Assembly (NCBI RefSeq): GCF_030372765.1
Contig: NZ_JAUCMW010000009.1
Span: 1-64,000 of the forward strand
DNA: 64,000 bases
Origin: Labilibaculum sp. K2S
GTDB taxonomy: Bacteria; Bacteroidota; Bacteroidia; Bacteroidales; Marinifilaceae
Direction: 5' to 3'
The notes under the pieces are model-generated. The model searched no databases. It was not told the origin of the DNA and was given only the letters and a program-made list of their open reading frames with translations. A program made the position numbers and the translations under genes. Below, piece after piece: positions 1 through 6,829 of this stretch. How positions within the stretch are numbered: the first letter of the stretch is position 1; every line of letters begins with the position of its first letter.

Positions 1-314
1 AACTAAATTTCAATTTTTTCAAAGAACTTTTTTATATTTTAATGGGACACTAGTGTGAATATTTAATAAATAATTTAAATTAAAAACTCAATTAATTTAA
101 CATAACTATTATTTAAAAACAAATTATATAAAGTATTAAGTAATATATTTTATCATGAAGACAGTACAGTATTATTCATTATCACCCTGTTCGTGTAACT
201 TCCCAATAAGAGACTTTTCTTAATTTCAATTTTAGACTATTCAAAATAAACCTTTATCTTAGAAAGATTTTAAAATAAATCTATTAACCCAAAAATTACT
301 AATCCCCTATTTTT
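1..314. other. AT-rich gene-free leader region
   Basis: No convincing coding sequence is visible in these 314 bases. The stretch is very AT-rich with scattered stops in all frames. A weak match to the Bacteroidota -7 box (TATCTTAG, 255-262) lies about 50 bases before the symporter start and may be its promoter, but no clear -33 element accompanies it. Confidence 0.4.
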
Positions 315-1985
315 ATGCACAGATTAAACGACTTTTTAGCCGGAATTGAAATCTATTTAGGAGGAAGCAATTGGTTTACTTTTCTACTGCTTCTCACTGG
401 TATATTTTTCACCATTTACCTTAAGTTTCCACAAATCCGATTTTTTAAACACGCTCTTAAAGTAGTTCGGGGAAAATACGACAAACCCGGCGAAAAAGGA
501 GATGCTTCTCATTTTCAAGCCTTAGCCACTGCGCTTTCCGGCACTGTTGGTACCGGGAATATTGCAGGAGTTGCATTTGCTATTTATTTGGGAGGCCCAG
601 CAGCATTATTCTGGATGTTGGTAACCGCATTTTTGGGTATGACAACCAAATTTGTTGAGGTTACCCTATCGCATAAATATCGTGAAATCGATGAAAAAGG
701 ATTCATATCCGGTGGACCGATGTACTACATGAAAAACAAACTAAAAATGCCCTGGCTTGCCGGATTTTTTGCGGCCATGACAATTGTTTCTTCTTTTGGT
801 ACCGGTAGCCTGCCACAAATTAATTCCATATCCAGTTCGCTTTATTCTACTTTTGGCTTCGATCAAATGATTACCGGCGGAGTTCTGGCTGTACTGCTCG
901 CATTTGTAATTTTAGGAGGAATTAAAAGAATTGTAAAGGTTACTGACAAGCTGGTTCCTGCAATGGCTATCATCTATTTTGTGGGTGCAATATCTGTAAT
1001 TCTTTATAACTACGAAAATATCATCCCTTCTCTGGTTTCGGTATTCGCAAATGTATTTACAGGAACGGCAGCCACAGGTGGTTTCTTGGGAGCTGGTTTT
1101 GCTTATGCTTTTAACCGTGGTGTAAACCGAGGTTTATTTAGTAACGAGGCCGGACAGGGATCCGCGCCAATTGCTCACGCTGCTGCCCGAACCGAAGAAC
1201 CCGTATCTGAAGGAATGGTTGCTATTCTGGAACCATTTATTGATACCATTATTATTTGTTCTTTAACCGGATTGGTGATATTATCGTCTGGTGTTTGGAA
1301 AGAAAAACTTTCCAACCGATTTCAGAATACTGATATGGTAATTATGGCTGACCAGTATAACGATTCAACTAAGAAAGATCAGGATAAACTTTTTAATTTT
1401 TTAAATGGGAAAACAGATTTGCCCGTTTTCTCTGGTGAATTACAAGTGAAAAATGGAATTATTCAAAATCCAGTTTCTATAATCAACTCCCGCTCACTTG
1501 CCGAAGAAGTGAAAGTTTACAAAAACGATAAAGAATTGTACAGTGGAATACTTCGCATTGAAAACGGAAAATACGTAAATGAAAATGGCGAATATTTTCA
1601 AGGAAATTCATTAATGCACTCGGCTCCCTTAACCGCAGAAGCCTTCACCCGAAGTTATTTTGGAGAATGGGGCAAATGGATTGTCTCCCTTGGATTGCTT
1701 CTGTTTGCCTTTTCAACAGCTATTGCCTGGGCCTACTACGGCGGTCGGTCGGTAACCTACCTGTTTGGTGCAAAAGGTGTTCTTCCCTACCGAATCATCT
1801 ATTGCATTGGCTTCTTTATTGCTTCGTTTGCCGATACAACTATTATCTGGACTCTTTCGGGAATTACCATTGCACTTATGGCTCTTCCCAACCTCATTGG
1901 TATTTTACTATTGCGAAAAGATATGAAAGGAACGATGAACATTTACCTTGATAAATTTTCAAAAGAACATCCGGGTGAAATATAA
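315..1985 (+). CDS. Sodium:alanine/glycine symporter (AGCS family) with large loop insertion
   Basis: This is an inner-membrane amino acid:cation symporter of the AGCS family (TC 2.A.25), which imports alanine or glycine with Na+. It carries the family core in order: the [13 protein letters not shown] segment (residues 73-85), the GGPAALFWM and TKFVE signature (93-115), and the [20 protein letters not shown] block (271-290). Hydrophobic helices recur along its length. It is 556 residues, whereas family members are usually about 450-490. The excess is a polar segment at roughly residues 331-437, between the helix ending LVILSSGVW and the helix starting near [11 protein letters not shown]. The gene stands alone and is followed by an intrinsic terminator. 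The family call is secure; the substrate is inferred. Confidence 0.93.
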   Translation: MHRLNDFLAGIEIYLGGSNWFTFLLLLTGIFFTIYLKFPQIRFFKHALKVVRGKYDKPGEKGDASHFQALATALSGTVGTGNIAGVAFAIYLGGPAALFWMLVTAFLGMTTKFVEVTLSHKYREIDEKGFISGGPMYYMKNKLKMPWLAGFFAAMTIVSSFGTGSLPQINSISSSLYSTFGFDQMITGGVLAVLLAFVILGGIKRIVKVTDKLVPAMAIIYFVGAISVILYNYENIIPSLVSVFANVFTGTAATGGFLGAGFAYAFNRGVNRGLFSNEAGQGSAPIAHAAARTEEPVSEGMVAILEPFIDTIIICSLTGLVILSSGVWKEKLSNRFQNTDMVIMADQYNDSTKKDQDKLFNFLNGKTDLPVFSGELQVKNGIIQNPVSIINSRSLAEEVKVYKNDKELYSGILRIENGKYVNENGEYFQGNSLMHSAPLTAEAFTRSYFGEWGKWIVSLGLLLFAFSTAIAWAYYGGRSVTYLFGAKGVLPYRIIYCIGFFIASFADTTIIWTLSGITIALMALPNLIGILLLRKDMKGTMNIYLDKFSKEHPGEI

Positions 1986-1995
1986 ATCATCTGAT

Positions 1996-2025
1996 AAAAA
2001 AGAGGCTCAATTGAGTCTCTTTTTT
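1996..2025 (+). terminator. Intrinsic terminator after the symporter gene
   Basis: Stem aagaggctcaa / ttgagtctctt (2000-2010 and 2011-2021, one G-U pair), flanked by an A-run and followed by a T-run. It lies 11 bases after the symporter stop. Confidence 0.8.
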
Positions 2026-2070
2026 GTTTCGATAAATTTCTTTCCTGTTTGTATTTTTTATTTTATGGTC

Positions 2071-2141
2071 AGATGGAACTTACCATGCTGGAATAATCAT
2101 CCCTCTGTGTGTCAAAACACCTTGACATGGACGTTTCATTT
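2071..2141 (+). repeat. Dispersed ~71-nt element, copy 1, possibly a structured RNA
   Basis: The element is about 75% identical to 48975-49046. Its ends pair (2071-2079 with 2133-2141, including G-U pairs). An internal hairpin TGTCAA / TTGACA (2110-2115 and 2122-2127) is perfect. The other copy changes two of these internal pairs to G-U rather than breaking them, which favours a plus-strand RNA fold. The right end overlaps the stop codon of the minus-strand pentapeptide gene. Function is unknown; it could equally be a small folded mobile repeat. Confidence 0.5.
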
Positions 2142-2715
2142 ATTCTATTTCTATATCGAACTGACTTAACAAACCAGCCACTCCCAACAAAGAAAATTTT
2201 GCTTTTTTAATTCTATTTACTTCAGGATTGATCAAATAGTTAAAAGAACTTCGTAAGTCTGCCTTTTCAATAGTTGTATATTCGAAAACAGCTCTGCTCA
2301 AATCGCAATTATCCATTGTCGATCCGGTAAGATCAGTTTCCGTAAAATCTACCTCTTGCAAATTACAATTGATGAATTTGGTTGCCTTCAATTTTAACTT
2401 GTAAAAAGAAGCCAGTTTTAGCTGGCAATCATTAAACTGAACCGATAACAATAATTGATTGCAATCCTGAAATCCAAGCCCAACCATTTTGCAGGTTTTA
2501 AAAACTACATCGCGCAGAGCCGTGTAATTTAATTTCGCCAGGCTTAAATCGCATTGATCAAATTCACATTCTAAAAAAATATTCTCAGACAAATCGCTGT
2601 TGGCAAATGAGCAATTCACAAAACGACAATTCTCATACTCTCCTTTTGGCAAAGCTTCCAAGGAATAATTCTTCTTTTCAAAAACCTGATCTTCTATATA
2701 TACTTTTGGCATCAT
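2140..2715 (-). CDS. Pentapeptide repeat protein
   Basis: A 191-residue soluble protein built of pentapeptide repeats (A/C-[D/N/S]-L/F-X-X), clear from about residue 28 to 155. Examples are CRFVN CSFAN SDLSE, then CEFDQ CDLSL AKLNY, then CNLQE VDFTE TDLTG. Such repeats fold as a right-handed quadrilateral beta-helix. Some members mimic DNA and protect gyrase; most have no assigned role, and nothing here identifies a target. It has no signal peptide. It lies 38 bases after the PhzF-like gene on the same strand and is probably co-transcribed with it. The start is MMPKVYIED; using the second Met would change one residue. Confidence 0.85.
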   Translation of the reverse strand: MMPKVYIEDQVFEKKNYSLEALPKGEYENCRFVNCSFANSDLSENIFLECEFDQCDLSLAKLNYTALRDVVFKTCKMVGLGFQDCNQLLLSVQFNDCQLKLASFYKLKLKATKFINCNLQEVDFTETDLTGSTMDNCDLSRAVFEYTTIEKADLRSSFNYLINPEVNRIKKAKFSLLGVAGLLSQFDIEIE

Positions 2716-2753
2716 TTCATTTTAAATTTGCTAGTTCATTTCCCAAATTATTC

Positions 2754-3545
2754 TCACTGCTTCAAATAAATTTCTCCAATGCTATAGGTTACTGCATTCC
2801 CTCGAAGCAATACCCGATCCGTCTTGTTGGTGCAATACAAAACACCATGCCGATCGGACACCTGATAAGCTAATAACTCATTTTTATTCAAGCGGTCACT
2901 CCAAAATGGAACCAAACTGCAATGCGCCGATCCTGTTACGGGATCTTCAAAAATACTTGCTCCGGGGGTGAAAAATCGGGACACAAAATCGACTTCATTC
3001 CCTAATGCTGTGCAAATTATTCCGCCATGTCCCAAATCAATTTGTTCCAATGTATTTTTATCAGGATTTAATGCCTTTACTTCCTCTTCCGATTCGTAAA
3101 CCAACACATAATCTCTGGCCAAATAAACCTCTTTGGGCTGAATATTTAAACCTGCACTTATAATTTCGGGCAATTCAGATCGTTTAGGCATACGGGAAGG
3201 AAAATCCAGCACATATTTATCAGCCTCAAAACTCACTTGTAACTCTCCGCTTGCCGATTGAAACCGAATTACATCACCTTTATAATTAAAATGATTTTTA
3301 ATCACATGAGCCGTTGCCAATGTTGCATGACCGCATAAATCCATTTCCACTTCAGGAGTAAACCAACGAATGTGAAATCCATCCTTAATTTCAATAAAGA
3401 AAGCTGTTTCAGCCAAATTATTCTCTTTGGTTATGGAAAACATGATTTCATCAGGCAACCAATCTTTTAATGGGATAACACAAGCAGGATTTCCTCCAAA
3501 CAATTTATTTGTGAAGGCATCTACATGATATTTTTTAAGTTTCAT
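2754..3545 (-). CDS. PhzF-family isomerase-like protein
   Basis: A 263-residue PhzF/diaminopimelate-epimerase-fold protein. It shows the family N-terminus (YHVDAFTNKLFGGNPACV, residues 6-23), the NNLAETAFF motif with the expected catalytic Glu at 46, DLCGHATLATAHV (69-81) and the C-terminal GSAHCSLVPFW. PhzF catalyses an isomerisation in phenazine synthesis, but most relatives such as yeast Yhi9 have no known substrate. No phenazine genes are nearby, so the reaction is unassigned. It lies between the MazG-like and pentapeptide genes on the same strand, with 16 bases to the MazG-like gene, suggesting one transcript. Length is normal for the family. Confidence 0.88.
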   Translation of the reverse strand: MKLKKYHVDAFTNKLFGGNPACVIPLKDWLPDEIMFSITKENNLAETAFFIEIKDGFHIRWFTPEVEMDLCGHATLATAHVIKNHFNYKGDVIRFQSASGELQVSFEADKYVLDFPSRMPKRSELPEIISAGLNIQPKEVYLARDYVLVYESEEEVKALNPDKNTLEQIDLGHGGIICTALGNEVDFVSRFFTPGASIFEDPVTGSAHCSLVPFWSDRLNKNELLAYQVSDRHGVLYCTNKTDRVLLRGNAVTYSIGEIYLKQ

Positions 3546-3561
3546 AGTGTAGCTATTTGTC

Positions 3562-3957
3562 CTAACGGGTTAAGATTTTTGCAATCTCTGGTTTTGAGTA
3601 CAATTCCGACTTAATTACTTTCCCATCTTCCCGATAGATAGGATTCCCGTTTTCATCCAACTTACTCATGTTACTTCGATGAACTTCACTAAAAATCTCA
3701 GCGTATTTGTCCTGAAGACCAAATTCGAGCACAGTGCCCATAATCAAGTAGTGAATATCTGCCAATGCATCCGCCACCTCAACTAAGTTTCCCGACTCCC
3801 AGGCTACTTTCAGTTCATCAACTTCTTCCTGGATGATATTTTGTCTTAATTCACATCTTTCTTTTGCGGGAATTACTGGTGTCTTTTCCACATTTACACC
3901 AAATGCTTTGTGAAACTCATTCACCTTTTCCAATGCTGTCATACTCTTTTCATTCAA
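3562..3957 (-). CDS. MazG-like/phosphoribosyl-ATP pyrophosphohydrolase-like protein
   Basis: A 131-residue all-alpha NTP pyrophosphohydrolase-type protein. The metal-binding pattern is visible as EEVDEL (Glu44, Glu45, Glu48) followed by VADALADIHYLIMG (Asp63, Asp67), the ExxE/ExxD arrangement of the MazG/PRA-PH superfamily. Such enzymes cleave nucleoside triphosphates or phosphoribosyl-ATP to the monophosphate and pyrophosphate. The substrate cannot be deduced. No histidine biosynthesis genes are adjacent, which makes a house-cleaning role more likely than HisE. It heads the likely transcript that continues into the PhzF-like and pentapeptide genes. Confidence 0.82.
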   Translation of the reverse strand: MNEKSMTALEKVNEFHKAFGVNVEKTPVIPAKERCELRQNIIQEEVDELKVAWESGNLVEVADALADIHYLIMGTVLEFGLQDKYAEIFSEVHRSNMSKLDENGNPIYREDGKVIKSELYSKPEIAKILTR

Positions 3958-4025
3958 TTTTCCTTAAAATGGATTTAAAGTTTAAATATCACCAATTCTT
4001 TTATAATTGTCGAGCCGATTGCATA

Positions 4026-4053
4026 AAAAAAGGCTGTTCGGAACAGCCTTTTT
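4026..4053 (-). terminator. Intrinsic terminator of the TorF-like gene
   Basis: Stem aggctgttc / gaacagcct (4031-4039 and 4041-4049) extended by flanking A and T runs. It lies 20 bases beyond the minus-strand stop at 4073. The runs on both sides would let it work in either direction. Confidence 0.75.
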
Positions 4054-4072
4054 CAAATATTTAAATTCAATA

Positions 4073-4786
4073 TTACAGAGTAACCGCAAATGTCAGAAAT
4101 AGTTTTTCTGTAACAGGATTCAAAGTAAGACCACCCCGAACAGGTAATGAAAACTGATCACTCAATTTAATCTTATTGTATATAGTCATGTTCACATTAA
4201 CTACATTCATTTTGTCATCATACATCCCTTTAAAAGGTGTAAGACCTAAAGCCCATGAGAATTTTTTTCCACCAATAAAATTTGAATATCCAAATTCGAA
4301 ATAAGTTGAATAACGTTGGTCATTGTTTTCATCACGATCCATTTCGCCATAAAACAAAACAGAAGTCATTACGGAGATTGGAAATTTTTCACAGCCTTTA
4401 TACTTTGCCGAAACATCAAATAAATGAACACTTTCATTGCTGTTAAAATCAAAAAACTTTGAATTTGTAAAGTCAGGAGCAGGACAATAAAAATCGAATA
4501 AACTAAATTGAAACAACGGTGTGTTGTACTGTAAATACAAGTCGATTTCCTGATAACTCTCATCGAAAGAATATGCCCCCCAGGCACCAACTGTGAACTT
4601 GCCGGTTTGTAATTCTAAAGTAGGCTCGATAGTCGGTGCAGTGCCACTGTTAAACCCCCGCCACAAATGACGGCTAACCAGATCAACACTACTGTTCACT
4701 CTGGTTTTTGATGGTAAATTGTCTGCTTTTACTCCCCCGCAGATAAGTAATAATCCTATCAATATGATAGATTTAAAAAACGTCAT
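4073..4786 (-). CDS. TorF-like putative outer-membrane porin
   Basis: A 237-residue exported protein with a signal peptide (hydrophobic residues 6-17, likely cleavage after VKA at 21). Alternating aromatic beta-strands follow to the C-terminus, which ends TFAVTL, compatible with an outer-membrane barrel. The segment SSVDLVSRHLWRGF near the mature N-terminus resembles the TorF family of putative porins. No transport substrate can be read. It is a single-gene unit with its own terminator. Confidence 0.7.
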   Translation of the reverse strand: MTFFKSIILIGLLLICGGVKADNLPSKTRVNSSVDLVSRHLWRGFNSGTAPTIEPTLELQTGKFTVGAWGAYSFDESYQEIDLYLQYNTPLFQFSLFDFYCPAPDFTNSKFFDFNSNESVHLFDVSAKYKGCEKFPISVMTSVLFYGEMDRDENNDQRYSTYFEFGYSNFIGGKKFSWALGLTPFKGMYDDKMNVVNVNMTIYNKIKLSDQFSLPVRGGLTLNPVTEKLFLTFAVTL

Positions 4787-4986
4787 CAGTAAAAAAAATT
4801 AAGGTGTTGTTGTTAGTATAAAGAGAGCTTGCATTTTAAAATGTATTCCCTCCTGCTTGTTAAAATCGGTGCAAAAATAGAAGAAAAAGAAAACGGAAAT
4901 CATGATAAATATCTCCTATATCAACTGTTATTAAACACAGCAAATTGTCCACTATTATCCCCGATAAACTGCACGGATTTGCACAT

Positions 4987-5020
4987 AAAAAAAAGGGAAA
5001 AGCTATTGCTCTTCCCTTTT
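4987..5020 (-). terminator. Intrinsic terminator of the PspC-domain gene unit
   Basis: Stem aaaagggaa / ttccctttt (4991-4999 and 5012-5020) with inner agc/gct pairing. On the minus strand it is followed by an eight-T run (4987-4994 read in reverse). It lies 21 bases beyond the stop at 5041. Confidence 0.78.
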
Positions 5021-5040
5021 ATGTACTAACAATGTATTCT

Positions 5041-5229
5041 CTAATTATTTTCAGGCAATACGAACCAAAGAATAATGTAAACCAACAGACCTGGAAATCC
5101 TGCACTAAATATTGAGAGCAATACATAAGCTACCCGAACAAGACTAATTTCCCATCCTAAATATTCTGCAATGCCTGCGCAAACACCTGCAATCATCTTA
5201 TCCGATGATCGTTTCAATTTCTTACTCAT
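5041..5229 (-). CDS. PspC-domain small membrane protein
   Basis: A 62-residue stand-alone PspC domain. The N-terminal RSSDKMIAGVCAGIAEYLG segment (residues 7-25) is diagnostic, followed by a glycine-rich hydrophobic stretch VRVAYVLLSIFSAGFPGLLVYIILWFVLP (about 32-60) that forms one or two membrane passes. In proteobacteria PspC takes part in the phage-shock envelope stress response; the role of isolated domains in Bacteroidota is not established. The next gene upstream on this strand is a small acidic hypothetical, 17 bases away, so they may be co-transcribed. Confidence 0.88.
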   Translation of the reverse strand: MSKKLKRSSDKMIAGVCAGIAEYLGWEISLVRVAYVLLSIFSAGFPGLLVYIILWFVLPENN

Positions 5230-5246
5230 GATCTTTGTTTTACAAA

Positions 5247-5501
5247 TTAATCATCAAACTCCTCATCGTAAAGGTCTTCCTGATTTTCTAACTCATCGTT
5301 ATAGAAGGTTTCAGCCTCATCCATCAAATCTTCAATCAGATTTTGATCTTCCGGGGTTTTCTCCAACCAATAAACAGTTTGGTTAGAATTAAAATCCTCA
5401 ACATCGCATTCAATAATACACTTTGGCGAACGCGTGTGAACGATAAAAAGAGTATCTGGTAACTCTTGTGAATTGTCTGCTAATAAAAACTTTGGAAGCA
5501 T
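5247..5501 (-). CDS. Small acidic hypothetical protein
   Basis: An unrecognised 84-residue protein if started at the Met of MLPKFLLADNSQELPD (ATG at 5501). A 17-residue upstream extension to 5552 is possible but reads like leader sequence. The body begins with a short beta-rich segment (DTLFIVHTRSPKCIIECDV). The tail is very acidic, with many Glu and Asp and ending DEEFDD. It has no signal peptide or membrane helix. It sits 17 bases upstream of the PspC gene on the same strand. Function unknown. Confidence 0.65.
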   Translation of the reverse strand: MLPKFLLADNSQELPDTLFIVHTRSPKCIIECDVEDFNSNQTVYWLEKTPEDQNLIEDLMDEAETFYNDELENQEDLYDEEFDD

Positions 5502-5608
5502 AATTTTTGATTTAATTTTGTGATGTAAATATAGGAAGAGATTGAACTCCAAGCAACAAAATAGACTTAACTATTTATTAATTCTTATTTTTTATTTCTC
5601 AAGTAAAC

Positions 5609-6061
5609 TTAATATGAATCAGCTTCCTCATTTTTAGGTTCTTCAAACTCAACTCCCTCCACAAAATAATCAACATTCATATCGACTTTAACCAGATAAT
5701 TATACTCTTCCGTTATAAAATTAAAAGCATAAAAACTTTTCCCGGCTCCTAAATTGTAAAATTTAATCTCGTCATCCCAGCCCAAAGGATATTTTTTATG
5801 AATCAGATGTACAACTTCCCGCTTCATCTTATGAAAGCTTACAATTCTATTTTTTCTGGCCATATTTGAATATTCATTCAACAAGTTTACTGTGACAGAA
5901 CTACTAAATGAATAATTTAATGTAAAAAAAATCTTATTTTTTTTCTTCCGGACCGGAAGATGTTGTCTTCTTAAAAAATACAGTTTAAATAATTCCCCCA
6001 ATAAAAATAAACACAACACACTGATTAAAAGACTAATTAAGCTATAGATGTCATTCTTCAT
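5609..6061 (-). CDS. Hypothetical single-pass membrane protein
   Basis: An unrecognised protein. The start chosen is MKNDIYSLISLL (ATG at 6061, 150 residues), because it places one strong membrane helix (ISLLISVLCLFLLGELFKLYFL) directly at the N-terminus. A longer 186-residue form from 6169 is possible. After the helix come basic residues (RRQHLPVRKKKNK) and then a soluble domain of about 110 residues with aromatic-rich strands and an acidic C-terminus (EEPKNEEADSY). The basic stretch after the helix predicts the soluble part is cytoplasmic. It is transcribed divergently from the sulfite reductase operon. Confidence 0.55.
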   Translation of the reverse strand: MKNDIYSLISLLISVLCLFLLGELFKLYFLRRQHLPVRKKKNKIFFTLNYSFSSSVTVNLLNEYSNMARKNRIVSFHKMKREVVHLIHKKYPLGWDDEIKFYNLGAGKSFYAFNFITEEYNYLVKVDMNVDYFVEGVEFEEPKNEEADSY

Positions 6062-6119
6062 GCAAACGTTTCTTTTAAATAATAAAAAAGACAAAACAGT
6101 CTTTTTTATTATCTCTTTG

Positions 6120-6150
6120 TTGGAATCCTCGATATATCTTCCTAAACTTG
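6120..6150 (+). promoter_or_regulatory. Candidate promoter of the cysteine leader/sulfite reductase operon
   Basis: TTG at 6120-6122 and TAAACTTG at 6143-6150, separated by 20 bases, resemble the Bacteroidota -33 (TTTG) and -7 (TAnnTTTG) elements with one mismatch in the -7 box. Transcription would start near 6157, about 30 bases before the first leader ORF. Sequence match only. Confidence 0.35.
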
Positions 6151-6186
6151 TATCCGATAAACAGATCAAAATATCCTAATTTAGCA

Positions 6187-6285
6187 ATGAGTCAATTTCT
6201 TCAAAATAACAAAATGTCTTTGTGTATGTGTACAACATGTTGTATGTGTATGGAGAGTATTGTTATGCAAAAAGGAACAGCTTAA
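6187..6285 (+). CDS. Cys/Met-rich leader peptide 1 of the sulfite reductase operon
   Basis: A 32-codon ORF with an in-frame internal ATG at 6214 that would give 23 codons. Its centre, starting at the second Met, reads MSLCMCTTCCMCMES: five Cys codons (between 6223 and 6249) and four Met codons within 13 residues. The composition is far from that of any normal gene here. The stop is at 6283-6285, just before an intrinsic terminator (6315-6350). The last Cys codon lies 18 bases before a segment (6267-6275) able to pair with the terminator's 5' arm. By analogy with amino-acid biosynthetic attenuators, the inferred role is to sense charged tRNA-Cys: slow translation would permit transcription of the downstream sulfite reduction genes. 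Confidence 0.75.
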   Translation: MSQFLQNNKMSLCMCTTCCMCMESIVMQKGTA

Positions 6286-6350
6286 ATTGATGAATTAGAT
6301 ATCAGGATATTCTCAAAAAGCCTTTTTGCAACAGCAAAAAGGCTTTTTTT
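6267..6350 (+). promoter_or_regulatory. Attenuator 1: antiterminator and intrinsic terminator
   Basis: The terminator stem pairs 6315-6329 with 6334-6348 around an aaca loop and is followed by a T-run to 6350. The leader segment gcaaaaagg (6267-6275) is identical to the start of the 3' arm (6334-6342), so it can pair perfectly (9 bp) with the 5' arm cctttttgc (6321-6329). The two structures exclude each other. A ribosome at the leader stop codon would cover 6267-6275 and allow termination. A ribosome stalled on the Cys codons would leave it free. Confidence 0.75.
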
Positions 6351-6414
6351 ATATCCAGAACAATGATCTCAACTATCATCTCAATCAAATCAGGAATATA
6401 TTTTTCACTCAGGA

Positions 6415-6498
6415 ATGAAAAAAAATTCAAATCATACAAAGAACAGAATCAATGCAGCAATGTGTTGTTGTATGTGTATGTTATGGAATCCACCCTAG
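6415..6498 (+). CDS. Cys/Met-rich leader peptide 2 of the sulfite reductase operon
   Basis: A 27-codon ORF starting at an ATG preceded by cagga; the alternative internal ATG at 6460 gives 12 codons. The core is AAMCCCMCMLWNPP, with four Cys and three Met codons between 6460 and 6480. It shares the 15-nt sequence tgttgtatgtgtatg with leader 1 (6238-6252 and 6466-6480), suggesting duplication. The stop is at 6496-6498. The last Cys codon lies 21 bases before the candidate antiterminator 6498-6503, a spacing close to that of leader 1. Inferred role: a second cysteine-sensing leader in series with the first. Confidence 0.72.
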   Translation: MKKNSNHTKNRINAAMCCCMCMLWNPP

Positions 6499-6567
6499 CA
6501 GAATTCGTTATGTACTTAAGTGAACATTACATATCGGGTCTTTCTGCAATGCAGAAGGACTTTTTTT
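6498..6567 (+). promoter_or_regulatory. Attenuator 2: antiterminator and intrinsic terminator
   Basis: The terminator stem pairs gtctttctgc (6538-6547) with gcagaaggac (6551-6560) around loop aat, followed by seven T (6561-6567). The hexamer gcagaa at 6498-6503, overlapping the leader-2 stop codon, repeats the start of the 3' arm and can pair with ttctgc (6542-6547). The antiterminator is only 6 bp, weaker than in module 1, but its position relative to the leader is equivalent. The DUF2061 gene starts 21 bases after the T-run. Confidence 0.7.
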
Positions 6568-6587
6568 ATTCTTGTAAGTCGATTAAA

Positions 6588-6818
6588 ATGAAGGAAAAAA
6601 CATACCGAAGTGTACTAAAAACTATTTCGTGGAGAACGATAGGAACAATTGATACCATCTTAATCTCCTATTTAGTAATTGGAGATTTAAAATGGGCCAT
6701 GTCGATTGGCGGAGTTGAGTTGTTTACAAAAATGGGACTCTATTTTATCCATGAAAGAACATGGAATAAAATCCAATTAGGAAAAGAAAAAGAACATACC
6801 ATTGATTATCACATTTAA
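6588..6818 (+). CDS. DUF2061 membrane protein of the sulfur assimilation operon
   Basis: A 76-residue protein from ATG 6588 (MKEKTYRSVLKTISWRTIG). A longer reading from 6363 would run through the attenuator and is rejected. The DUF2061 pattern is clear: RSVLKTISWRTIGTIDTILISYL, then WAMSIGGVELFTKMGLYFIHERTWNKI, predicting two short membrane helices. DUF2061 proteins are often encoded with sulfate/sulfite assimilation genes, and that context holds here. Their biochemical role is not established; a transport or membrane-anchoring role is speculation. It is the first structural gene after the tandem attenuators, 11 bases before the next gene. Confidence 0.8.
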   Translation: MKEKTYRSVLKTISWRTIGTIDTILISYLVIGDLKWAMSIGGVELFTKMGLYFIHERTWNKIQLGKEKEHTIDYHI

Positions 6819-6829
6819 AAAGAAAAATC

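Noticed and set aside
1948..2169. 73-codon plus-strand ORF after the symporter
   Set aside because: It runs through the symporter end, the terminator and the repeated RNA-like element. The resemblance to the translation near 48960 is better explained by the nucleotide repeat.
4829..5029. 66-codon plus-strand ORF
   Set aside because: AT-rich translation without features, ending inside the terminator of the PspC gene unit.
6363..6587. N-terminal extension of the DUF2061 protein
   Set aside because: It would translate through leader peptide 2 in another frame and through the second terminator. The family N-terminus begins at 6588.
6157..6587. SAM or other metabolite riboswitch before the sulfite reductase operon
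   Set aside because: No conserved riboswitch core was recognised, and the Cys-rich ORFs with terminators explain the region better.
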